From NCBI GenBank assembly GCA_010015655.1, contig ML976700.1, positions 109,364 through 173,363 on the forward strand: a DNA stretch of 64,000 bases. The letters run 5' to 3'. Positions 11,492 through 23,020 of this stretch are shown here, piece after piece (positions within the stretch are counted from its first letter, which is position 1; each line of letters starts with the position of its first letter). Source of the DNA: Bimuria novae-zelandiae CBS 107.79 (Eukaryota > Ascomycota > Dothideomycetes > Pleosporales > Didymosphaeriaceae). The notes under the pieces are model-generated. The model was given only the letters and a program-made list of their open reading frames with translations. It searched no databases and was not told where the DNA came from. A program made the position numbers and the translations under genes.

Positions 11492-13470
11492 ATGCCAAAT
11501 CCTGCGTCTGCCGTCAGCAACGATCCTGACTTCGTAAAATACACAAAATACTTACAAAAACGAGGTGTTTTACCTGACTTACCGTCCACGCCGCCACCGC
11601 AATGGAGACCTCTCGAAATCAACAACCCACGTACTTTTGGAGTCGCTGATTTACCTGAGGGTACTGACAGAGGCTCTCCAATTGCCCTCTTTGACTTGTT
11701 TTTCGACGCCGAGGTCATGGAGCAGATCGCACACTTTGCCAACGATCGCGCTGCTCATGCGCACCCTCAGCTGCCCTCCGCGAGAGGCTGGAAACCTACG
11801 TCGCCAGGAGAGCTGTATACGTACTTTGCAATTGTCGTATATATGGCCGTCCACAGAGAGCCGTCGCTGGCAGAATATTGGAGTCGCGGTCACAAAAACG
11901 CGCCTACTCACAAGCTCAACGACTTCATGGGCTGTACGCGCTGGCACCAGCTAGATCGCTACCTGTACACTGCGGAAGTTAGTCAGACTTTTCAGTCACC
12001 TTTTGGCAGGGTGTGGGATCTCTCAGAGCTCCTCCGCGCGCGCTCTCTGCAGTACTGGCGCCCTGGCAAGCACCTCTGCGTCGACGAGGCTATTGCCAGA
12101 TTTACTGGACGTGCTAGCGAGGTGGTAATCATTAAGACAAAGCCTACACCTGAGGGCTTTAAAATCTGGTGTCTGGCAAACGATGGAGTCGTCCTGAACT
12201 GGTTATTTCATGCCAGAGGCAAAGGCCGCGGCCCTGTCAATTTACCGACCTTTACTGACGCTGACGCGCAGGCTTTTACACCCACAGAGTCAGTACCCGT
12301 CGCTCTCGTCCTCGCCGTTGACGCTGATGGTCAGCGCCTTTTTCCGTCGGGTCTCCACATTGTGTGGGACGACAATCTGTTCAACACCATACCCATGCTT
12401 GAATACCTGCGGCGGCAAGGCGTGGGTTGCGCAGGGACGGTCCGGACGACCAAGACAACGACCAAAGAGACTTTTGAAGACGCTGCGCGCGTGGAGTTGC
12501 AAGCCGAGGACGTCAGCGTCAAAGGGCGCGCCCGCCAGAAGGTGGCAAAGGAGCTCTTTTCGAGCAGCCTTATGCGTCTGAAAACGCAGTTTACAAAGCA
12601 CATGGAGTGGGGAGAGATCAGATGGGACTTGTCAAAGAGCGGAGAAGTCCTACAGGCAGCGTGGAGAGACAATCAGGTCGTCCTTTTTGCCTCTACCGTC
12701 GCAGAGCGTAAGTTTGTCGTCTCAACACTATGGCCTTGGCACGCTGACGATAGTCGCCACCAGCGATCCAGGTCATCATGAAGCTCCGCCGACGCTCCAA
12801 AATGAGCCAAAACAACAAGGGGATCTTTGAAAAAGCCTTTGGCAACGAGCCTGTGAGGCTGCTGGGCATACCGCAGATGATTGACGACTACAATTGTCAC
12901 AAAACTGAGGTTGATCGCTTTGATCAGACGAAGGCGTATTACTCGACCCAGCAAGTTAAGCGTCGTACCTGGCGACCTTTGCTCTACTTTCTGCTCGACC
13001 TGACGCTTAACAACGCGTACAGGCTGTCCTCATACTCTGACGCTGCCGCCGCCAAAAGGAGCGGCCACAAAAGGTTCCTATACGACCTCATTGAGCAGCT
13101 TTTCGACCGCGGGACGCGTCTCTGCAACGCAGGAGCAAAGCGCAAGAGATCAGACGACGTCGTTGTCGCTGAGGAGAGCTCCCATCGCTCCGCAAACCTG
13201 TATAAACAGGCAAAGACTTGTGTACTTTGTGCGGAGCGTGGGCGACGCCAGCACAAGTCTCAGCCTCCCAGGGTAGCTCTGGGTCACGTTCAAGGCAATT
13301 TACAGTCTCCTCGACCTCCTCAGCGTACTCCGCGTACGCGCTTTGGGTGTAGTCTCTGCCAACTGCCTATGTGTAGGCCTGAAGTACGCCCTGAGTGCTG
13401 GCAGGAGCACCTCCGCCGACTGCAAACAATCAAGTCAATTGACACCACCAAGAGCTCAATTATTAAGTAA
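11492..13470 (+). CDS. piggyBac-like transposase (DDE_Tnp_1_7)
   Basis: Cut-and-paste transposase. Exons 11492-12707 and 12764-13470 give about 640 residues. The first ATG in frame is 11492. The catalytic Asp triad is recognisable: D in LCVDEAIARFTGR (about residue 198), D in HIVWDDNLFNTIPML (about 293-294) and D in HKTEVDRFDQTKAYY (about 456), matching the piggyBac DDD arrangement. A Cys-rich C-terminal domain has CVLC, CSLC and CRPEVRPECWQEHL, as in the piggyBac DNA-binding RING/PHD-like domain. The intron 12708-12763 has GTAAGT and CAG and its removal joins two conserved blocks in phase. No stop or frameshift is present. The region from 11376 to 11491 must hold the promoter. Confidence 0.92.
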
Positions 13471-13591
13471 TTTAAGTTAAGTACGAGTAAAAATGCAGAT
13501 TGTATAAGAATCTACAGCCAAACTTCATAAATCTTGGTGTTCATGCAGAATCGGAGCTATCGTCCGATTGGCCACTAGCAAGAAGTCCGCC

Positions 13592-13620
13592 TGTGGCAGA
13601 TTTTGACAGTGCGGGGGATA
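13592..13620 (-). repeat. Right terminal inverted repeat
   Basis: 29 bp, perfect inverse of 11347-11375. Confidence 0.95.
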
Positions 13621-14184
13621 ACAGCTACTGGCCGCATGCGTCTCAAGACACGACATTTTGGCGCTCCATCTTACTAGAAGTACCCTCGAATTTGATGCAC
13701 TCAGAGGCGAACGCTCGCTGCGCGACTTTCTTCATGACGACGCAGTCACCAGAGCGCTCTCCTCCTTATAATAACCATCATTGGCCCAAAAAGGCGTATC
13801 CTGTGTCCTAGTTGACATGTCATGTAGGCACTATAGCTGTTCTGATTCGTGGCTCGTCACTAGGATATGCACTCTTGCTTGTCCATCTCCGCGGATAATA
13901 CTCAAAAGGTCATCTCACCTAGCGATGAAATGACTACTCTAAAGCGACGGCTCAATAACCTCAAGATATGCTGACCTCCTGTACGTTCGGCCAGGTACAT
14001 TTTTCGGGATTTCTGTATTAGTCAGTGCGTACCTCGGGACATTTATTAGTGCGGACTTAACGCCATATCATTGGTGAGAACGACCGAGGCATGGCATCAC
14101 CACCGATACACCTGTGGTTTCTGAAACTTCCGCAATTCATCTCATCCGTTTATTCCTTTCCTCCTGCATCATCAAGGTACCAAA
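13621..14184. other. Intergenic, acyl-CoA oxidase promoter region
   Basis: Non-coding between the transposon and the next gene. The segment just before 14185 is CT-rich, as in many fungal promoters. Nothing else recognised. Confidence 0.5.
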
Positions 14185-16383
14185 ATGGCACCGACTCCAG
14201 CCTGGGTGAAGCAATTGAAGCCGTCTGGCCCTCAGGGTCACGAGCTCCTCGATGCTGAGCGTGCCAAAAGCGATATACCTGTAGACAAGCTCCAGGAGTT
14301 GCTTCTCACAAAAGATGTCATTGAAAGAAGGAAAAGAATTCTGGAAATACTAAAATCAGAGCCTGTCTTTGATAAGTCTTCAAACTACTTCAATGGTCGC
14401 ATGGAGCGTTTCGAACGCGCCCTTGCCCGCGAGAAGAAGCTTCAGCTCCTGAGGCGAAAGCATAACTGGGATATTGAGGAGCTACGAACCGCTACCGATG
14501 CCGTCGGTGAGCCAGGACCTTATGCTCTCCATGAGGCAATGTTCAAGGTATGGACACAGAGCTTCATGACAAGGGCAGTGGATTGACAGAAAAGGTTACC
14601 CTCTCTGAGCAAGGAACTCCAGAACAACAAGAGAAGTTCTTGAAGCCTGCATCAGACTACAAACTCATTGGCTGCTACGCCCAGACTGAGCTCGGCCATG
14701 GATCTAACGTCCGGGGACTTGAGACGACTGCCACCTGGAATCCAGAAGACAAGACGTTTACGATACATTCGCCTCATCTTACTGCCTCGAAGTGGTGGAT
14801 TGGTTCTCTTGGGCGAACTGCCAATCACGCCTGTGTCATGGCCCAACTCTACATCAATGGCAAGAGCTTTGGTCCACATCCTTTTATTGTGCAAATCCGC
14901 GACATGAAGACACACGAACCGCTGGAGAATATTCACGTCGGTGACATAGGTCCGAAATTTGGATACAACACCATGGACAATGGTTTCCTACTCTTTAACA
15001 ATGTTAAGGTGCCGCATTTCAACATGCTGAGTCGCTTCTCGAGGATCGATCCGCAAACGAACAAGTATGTCCGCCAAGGTAGCCCATCGCTCATCTACGG
15101 TACCCTCACGTGGGTGCGTTCTACCATCGTCATGCAAGCCGGTTCGGTCCTCGCACGAGGGGTCACCATCGCAACTCGTTACTGTGCCGTGCGACGCCAG
15201 TTCCAAGACCGCGATGCACCTCAGGGCGAGATTGGCGAGAACCCTGTGCTAAACTACACAATAGTCCAGATACGGCTGCTGCCTCTCCTCGCGGCTACCT
15301 TTGCTTTGCACTTTACTGGCAAGGGTATGATGAATCTGTACCAAGAGAACCAAAAGAGAATGAATGAGAGCGGAGCGAAGCGAGAGTCAGAGACGAGAGG
15401 TGCTGGACCTGAGGAGACACAGGCGGGTAGCGACATTCTTGCAGATTTGCATGCTACCTCTTGTGGTCTCAAGGCCCTGTCGAGCACAATTGCTGCTGAA
15501 GGTCTCGAAGCCTGTCGCAGAGCTTGTGGAGGCCACGGTTACTCCAGCTTCAGCGGCATCGGATCTTGGTATGCCGACTACCTTCCTACCGTGACCTGGG
15601 AGGGTGACAACTACATGCTCACCCAGCAAGTCGCTCGCTACGTAAGTACTTTTATACCTTGGTTCGGCCATGACCAGTACTAACGAACCTCACCAGCTCC
15701 TCAAATCCGCTCGCTCCGTTCTCTCGGGCGCGAAGCCAACGAACGACACAACTCGCATCCTCGCTAGCTTCCGGGCCCGTTCAGAAATTGGCTGTGCCTT
15801 CGACATCCTCGGCTCAGACGAAGACCTCGTCTCGGCCTTTGCATGGCGCGCCTCGTTCCTCACTTTTGAAGCGCTCAAGCACCGCGACGAACACAAGAAG
15901 CCCTGGAACGACCTCCTCGTCGACTTCTACCGCCTCTCCAAAGCCCACTCGCAGTACCTTGTCGTGAAGAATTTCTACGAGGCACTCAAGAACGGTGACG
16001 TCGCTAGCCAGGTCGACGCCACGACCCAAGACGTCCTCTGGAAGCTATTCCGCCTCTGGGCCCTAAACACGCTCGAGCAGGAAGGCTCGGAATTCTTTGC
16101 TTCGGGGGCGTCTTCACGACACCAGATCAGTTTGGCGAGGACGAACGCAGTGATGAAGTTGTTGAAGGAGATTCGGCCGCATGCTGTGAGGCTGGTGGAT
16201 GGTTGGGGCTTCGACGACTGGGTACTGGACTCTTCACTTGGAAGGTACGATGGGAAGGTGTATGAGGATATGTTTTACAGGGCGAGTGAGCTGAACCCGC
16301 TCAATGGCGTGACTGTCGACCCGTACCCTGAAAACGAGGTGTTGTTCAAGAAGGTGGAGCCGTTGGTGAAGGCTAAGTTGTAA
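14185..16383 (+). CDS. pox1: Peroxisomal acyl-CoA oxidase
   Basis: FAD enzyme of the first step of peroxisomal beta-oxidation: acyl-CoA plus O2 gives trans-2-enoyl-CoA plus H2O2. Exons 14185-14547, 14595-15641 and 15697-16383 give 698 residues, normal length. The first intron acceptor is AAAAG at 14594, chosen because it alone restores MFKVTLSEQGTPEQQ in phase. Motifs include YAQTELGHGSNVRGLETTAT, SKWWIGSLGRTANHA, DIGPKFGYNTMDNG, the acyl-CoA oxidase C-terminal ACGGHGYSSFSG and PTVTWEGDNYMLTQQVARY. The protein ends VKAKL; the terminal AKL is a PTS1 peroxisomal import signal. A fatty-acid-inducible promoter is likely but was not identified. Confidence 0.96.
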
Positions 16384-16936
16384 GTCTTTGCGCAGTTATT
16401 GCATGTAAGTGGGACACCCAAACTGGTCCCCGATATCAGATAGAATGTACCATAGCGAGAGAAGATAGTAAAGCATTGGTTCGTTTCCGAAACGAGGATG
16501 CCGTGATGGCAGATGTCCTATGCTCTAACAAATCCTGAAGGCTGCCTTGAAAACGGATCGAAGTGTGCCTCAATCACTTTTACAAATTCTATTTATGCCA
16601 ATCTTGGCCTTGCTCGACCGGTCATGCCTCCAGCAAACACAGCATGACGCGCATGTCTCGTATTCTCACAAGGCTGCGTGCCACGTCAGAGGTACCCTCC
16701 TACCGTAGGTATAGTCCATTCCTATACCCAGTCAGTTTTGGTATAGACTTAGCAATGCGAACAATACGAAGGCCCAGCCCATCGAGCACGCAAGTAATGC
16801 CCAGGTACCATCAGCCTTACTGGAGCTTACTGCTTGATCCGAGACACGTTCATCACACTTCCGCCCCGATGAAGTATAAGAACCTCGCAGACTCATCAAA
16901 TAGAAGCTTCACGGCTCCGCAACTCCACCACCCATC
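16384..16936. other. Intergenic
   Basis: Tandem genes on both sides. No coding or RNA feature recognised. Confidence 0.5.
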
Positions 16937-17855
16937 ATGACAACCACACTATCTGAGCATGACCTCGCCATCCTCACAGATACCGATATCAACACCCCTA
17001 TCGACCCCACAACCCTTACCCAAGCTCTCCACTCCCCACCTTTCATCCCCATTCCCGGCATCATCAATCTCCGCGACCTCGGCCTCTTCCCCTCCTCCCC
17101 CATCGCACCCGGCTTAATCTACCGCTCCGGCGCCCTGCACAACCTTCCCGCCTCCTCCCTCCAGGCGCTGCAGGCAGACCGCGGCATCAAGCTCATCCTA
17201 GACCTGCGCTCTGCGCGCGAGAGGGACCGCTCCCCAGACCCGGTAATCGAGGGCGTGCAGAACATCTGGCTGGAGAGTAGTCGTGCGCCTCAGGATGTAG
17301 ATTTATCGCGGTTCGTCGCGCAGGGCGGGAGAGAGAGGTTTAAAGAGATGTACTTGGATGTGCTGGAGGCGTATGAGGGGAGCGTGAGGGCGGTGTTGGA
17401 GTGGGTTAGGGGCGGGAAGGGCGCTGTGCTGGTGCATTGTACGGGTGCGTCTCCCATCCTCTTCCTCTCCATCCCCACTTTCCATCTGAATCTCATGCCG
17501 TGCGTACTAAGGGGTGAGATGTATAGCTGGAAAAGACCGCACAGGCGTATTAGCTGCTCTACTCCTCGCGCTGGCGGGCGCGCCGAAGGAGGTGGTAGCG
17601 TACGATTACGCGCTGACGAGGATTGGGGTTGCGCCGGCGAGGGAGATGTTGGTGCAAATGCTGAGGATGTGGAGTGAGGCGTGGACGGCGGAGACGCCGG
17701 GGATGGCGGAGTTTGCGAGTACGAAGGGGGAGTTCATTGAGGGGCTCTTGGAGGGGGTGGAGGAGAGGTTTGGTGGCGTGGAGGGGTATGTGAGGGGTTT
17801 GGGGTTTGGGGAGGAGGATCTGGGGAAGATGAAGAAGATTTTGCGAGGGGGGTGA
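16937..17855 (+). CDS. Tyrosine/dual-specificity-type phosphatase (Y_phosphatase3 family)
   Basis: Cys-dependent phosphatase of 278 residues from exons 16937-17444 and 17527-17855. The N-terminal part has the family signature INLRDLGLFP, APGLIYRSGALHNLPA and IKLILDLRSARERD. The active-site P-loop HCTAGKDRTGVLAALLL (CX5R) is split by the intron between the Thr and Ala codons, so splicing is required to make an active enzyme. Related fungal proteins are annotated as protein tyrosine or lipid phosphatases; the substrate cannot be told from sequence. No signal peptide or membrane segment. Confidence 0.9.
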
Positions 17856-18504
17856 TTATGGATGCATGGAAGGATACATACGCTTGTATGTTATAGAAGA
17901 CGGCCAGTACCGTAGTGTATTGATGAAGTACTATATTGAAGTCTACAATAGGTCTTGAGCCGACGGTAGCCATGAGATAATGCCATGGCGTTAATTAGCG
18001 TGCTTGTAGAGCGGTCACAGAACAGGTCTTCGCACACGTTTGGCTGCTACAGATGGCTGCAAGGAAGCCGTACTGGGCAAAAAGGTCTGTCGCATCACGC
18101 GGTGGTCACGTAGGCGAGTAGTTGTGAATAGGGGCGGCTGTTTCATGGTCTTCTGCAGAGAAGGCCAACCAGCTTGCATTGCTGCCACCGTGGAAAAATT
18201 GAAAGTGTCTGTGAAAATGAGACATAGTTGAGACAGTACATGCTGCCAACTTATGCTGGCAAGTAAACAGAGCGGCCGTGGCCCATGTGGAGTGAGAGAA
18301 GAGGGTCAATGCCAAGGCTGGCATCCCACGTTTTCGGGTGTGTGGATCGCGCTTTCCGGAGCATGGACCGGATAATTCCGCGAGGACCTCCTTAGTGACA
18401 GAGCGACCTCATCTTGCGTTGTTTTCCAAGCTCCGCAAAACTTTACCCTCCCACACCAAAACATTCCCACTACAACTTCCTCTCCTCCCACCCACATATT
18501 CATC
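17856..18504. other. Intergenic, porin promoter region
   Basis: Non-coding with a CT-rich stretch just upstream of the porin start. No RNA gene recognised. Confidence 0.5.
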
Positions 18505-19760
18505 ATGGCCGACGCATACGTTGCACAGAAGATCGCTGCGATCCTCCCACCGCCCGCTTTCAGCGACATTGCGAAGTCGTCCAACGACGTATGTTTGCGC
18601 GCGCGCCAGAGTGCTCCTAGATGACACAATCGCTGACACGCGCCTCGCAGCTCATCAACAAGGACTTCTACCACGCTGCCGCAGGTCAGGCGCATCATTC
18701 ACAGCCGCATCGCGTATGCTAACCGCCGTGCAGCTCAGCTCGAGGTCAAGCTTAAGGCACCCAATGGTGTCAACTTCACCGCTAAGGGCACCTCGGCGCA
18801 TGATGGACCCGTTTCCTCGTCGGTACGTTGCTCATCCTCCACCATGCAGAGAAGAGCAATGGCTAATGGAATCAACAGCTCGAGGGCAAGAAGTCGATTT
18901 CCAACGGTATAGAGACATCTCTTTCTTCAGTCTTTCGATGCCTATTCCTTTTGACAAGCGTACTCCAATATACTTCTTTCATTACGCTCGGCCTCCCGAA
19001 GAGTCGACCATGACGGGCTACGCTATACAGCTGCTGACGAAGCGCCGGACAGGCATCAGCATCACCCAGTCGTGGAACACGGCCAACCTCCTCTCCACCA
19101 AGGTTGAGCTGAACGACACGCTCGCTTCCGGTCTCAAGACCGAGATCCTCAACAACTTCAAGCCCGATGCTGGCAACCAGGGCCAGAAGGTCAACCTGTT
19201 CTTCAAGCAGAACAACCTGCACGCCCGTGTCTTCGGTGACCTCAAGAACTCTGGCTCCGTCAGCGCGCTTGCCGATGTCGTCCTGAGCCACGAGGGTTTC
19301 CTCGTCGGTGGTGAGATTGGCTACGACGTCCAGAAGGCTGCCATCACCAGGTACTCGGCCGCCGTCGGATACACGACCCCCATCTACAACGCTGCCATCA
19401 CCGCCACCAACTCCCTCAGCGTCTTCTCCGCTGCCTACTACCAGAAGGTCAACACCTCGGTCGAGTTCGGTACCCGCGCCACCTGGGACTCCAAGAGCCA
19501 GGGTGCTCTCGGTCTTGAGCTTGCCGCCAAGTACAAGATCGACGCTCTCTCGTTCGCCAAGGTCAGTAAAATTTTCGAAAATGCATGGACCGTCTCTGAC
19601 AATTTTGCAGGCCAAGATCAACAACCTCGGCATTGCGTCCCTTGCCTACAACACCAAGGTCAACAACGGCCTGACTTTCGGCGTTGGCGGCTCTTTCGAT
19701 ACCCAGAAGCTCAACGAGTCTGGCCACAAGCTCGGCACAAGCTTCACCTTCGAGGGTTAA
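18505..19760 (+). CDS. por1: Mitochondrial outer-membrane porin (VDAC)
   Basis: Voltage-dependent anion channel, a 19-strand beta-barrel of the mitochondrial outer membrane exchanging ATP, ADP and metabolites. Six exons: 18505-18588, 18651-18684, 18734-18822, 18879-18906, 19053-19561 and 19611-19760, giving 297 residues. All joins are phase-consistent and rebuild LEVKLKAPNGVNFTAKGT and SISNGISITQSWNTANLLST. The eukaryotic porin signature lies near GFLVGGEIGYDVQKAAITRY, and the C-terminal strand reads HKLGTSFTFEG. The N-terminus (MADAYVAQKIAAILPPPAFSDIAK) is about 13 residues longer than the common fungal form, which starts shortly before PAFSDIAK. Very high Ala/Lys/Asn third-position C use suggests strong expression. 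Confidence 0.97.
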
Positions 19761-20023
19761 GCGCCTCGTGTGGATAGCATGTGAAAAAAGGGGGGAGGGT
19801 TTGGGTTAGACGAAGATGGGTGCTTTTGCAGCGCATCTACTCTGGCTTGACGTGTAGACGTGAGCGATGTACTGTGGCTTTTAGCATGTAATCTAGTTGT
19901 CTCCATGCATCTGAACATTGTTCATACCATATGCTTTGCTCTGTGCGTGCGCTATATCTACAGTGTGACACAGGTCTACTATCCATGGATGGGAATGTAA
20001 CGCAGAATTGCTTCCATCTCGTC

Positions 20024-20995
20024 TCAGACCTCCGCCTTCTTATTCCCTTCAGTACTACTGCTGAACAACTTCGTCGCCGCAGCCACTATGCCCACAACCC
20101 CCGACACCATCAAAAAGTTTGCCAGCATCCCGCCCCGGTCGAATTCCTGGGGTATCTCTTCCTCTCTCGCTCTCCTCCGCCTTGCACTAATGTGCTCATA
20201 CACGGTATCATGCATCTGCTTATGCCTCCTATCGTCGAAATGCGGGACCCCGTAGCCCTGCCCTGCCTGTCCCGGGCCATACCCCTCGCCGAACCCACCG
20301 TACGAATCTGCTCCCGCGCCTGCGGTGTCCTCTGTCCTAGTGGCGTGCTGATGCTGATGCTGATGCTGTGCATACTCAGCCCTTTTCCCAGCGTGCGCGC
20401 CGTACCCCCCAGCTTTATAAAACGATGGCGGCGGACCGCGGAAAGTGCTGCGCTTTTTATTCAGACCCGAGGCGGGGCGCGAACCGAAGTGTGAGCCCGA
20501 GGGCGCGTGGTGTGCGCTTCGGGCCCAATGGGTGTGGCCATGCGAGTGACCCTGCGAGTGACCCTGCGATCGAGAGATTTGCGCATCGTACTTCGCGCGC
20601 TTCTCAGGCGAGGACAGCGTGTGGTACGCTTCGCTGATGGCGACGAAGCGCGTCGACGCATCGGGATCGGAGGCGTTGTGGTCGGGATGGTGTTTTTTAG
20701 AGAGGGTGTAGAATTGGCGTTTTATCTCTGCAGGGGATGCGGAGGGGGGGAGTTCGAGGATGTCGTAGTGCGTGATTGAGGAGGCTGCATCCGCCGGGCG
20801 GGTGGCGGAGCTGTGGAAGGGACTGGCGCTGCGACGGAGGGGGATTGCGGAGGGGCCGTCTGAGGTGCGCGCAAGGCATGAAGCGCAGATCCAAAGGGCG
20901 CTAGTACGGCGACGGGGCAGGAGGGAGCGCGGTTGCAGAGGCATTGTCCATGGCTGGGGGGAGGTGTGAGGGTGTTTTTGGGGCGTTTGAAGCAT
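20024..20995 (-). CDS. J-domain (DnaJ-type) protein, probably mitochondrial, with C-terminal membrane segment
   Basis: Hsp70 co-chaperone of 323 residues in one exon. The N-terminus is Arg/Ser-rich without acidic residues (from the internal Met at residue 17: MPLQPRSLLPRRRTSALWI), typical of a mitochondrial presequence, so the Met at residue 17 may be the true start. The J domain runs from about 76 to 140 with THYDILELPPSASPAEIKRQ and the essential HPD in SKKHHPDHN. A His/Gly-rich linker with HSQGHSHGHTH and a HQHQHQH run follows. The C-terminus has one hydrophobic helix (FLMVSGVVGIVAAATKLF). Topology suggests inner-membrane anchoring. It is convergent with porin and divergent from MAP2. Confidence 0.88.
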   Translation of the reverse strand: MLQTPQKHPHTSPQPWTMPLQPRSLLPRRRTSALWICASCLARTSDGPSAIPLRRSASPFHSSATRPADAASSITHYDILELPPSASPAEIKRQFYTLSKKHHPDHNASDPDASTRFVAISEAYHTLSSPEKRAKYDAQISRSQGHSQGHSHGHTHWARSAHHAPSGSHFGSRPASGLNKKRSTFRGPPPSFYKAGGYGAHAGKRAEYAQHQHQHQHATRTEDTAGAGADSYGGFGEGYGPGQAGQGYGVPHFDDRRHKQMHDTVYEHISARRRRAREEEIPQEFDRGGMLANFLMVSGVVGIVAAATKLFSSSTEGNKKAEV

Positions 20996-21179
20996 TTGTT
21001 CGAGACGTCATGGATGTGCAGGGATGGTGTGAATGCTTGTGTCGAATAGCGTTGGCGAAGGGCAGGTCGAAGCGATGCGGCGTTTGGCCGCTAATGCGGG
21101 GCGCCTTTTTCCAGGTATTAGAAACCCTTTTGACGCTTTCTTTGCCTCTGTGCACACGAGACACGGTCGACTGTTCACC
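20996..21179. promoter_or_regulatory. Short bidirectional promoter region, J-protein / MAP2
   Basis: Only 184 bp separate the start codons of two divergently transcribed housekeeping genes, so both promoters must lie here. No clear TATA box; a CT-rich tract precedes each start. Confidence 0.55.
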
Positions 21180-22743
<1,564 letters not shown>

Positions 22744-23020
22744 TGAAAGAAGAGAGGTGGGAATTTGAGAGGGGGTTGCATGGAGAGGTTTATGAACTTC
22801 GTTTGGTAGCATGGAGTGGGACAAATTCAGCATACAAGGTAGCATATCAATGAATCATGATGGTACATAGAATCATGAGGGTACATACACATGGTCTGAA
22901 GACGGGATGCATGCCCTGAAGAATTCGCTTGCCCTAGATCAGCCGAACTGGAGGTAATATATGCAATAGTATTTCCCATATGCAATACTCTGCCACCGCA
23001 CACAACACCCACGCACCCTC

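Larger units (their letters stand above)
11347..13620 (+). mobile_element. Intact piggyBac-like DNA transposon, 2.27 kb
   Basis: Bounded by perfect 29-bp inverted repeats (11347-11375 and 13592-13620, starting TATCCCCCGCACTGTC). A second short inverted match (CCAATC) lies just inside each end. It carries one transposase gene with an uninterrupted spliced frame. TIRs, reading frame and catalytic residues all look intact, so the copy is probably young. The element sits between the ptc2 promoter and the acyl-CoA oxidase promoter and breaks no gene. The outermost bases are TA at both ends and no TTAA duplication is seen, unlike canonical piggyBac. Confidence 0.9.

Noticed and set aside
11330..13640. 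TTAA target duplication for the intact piggyBac-like element
   Set aside because: No TTAA is present at either boundary.
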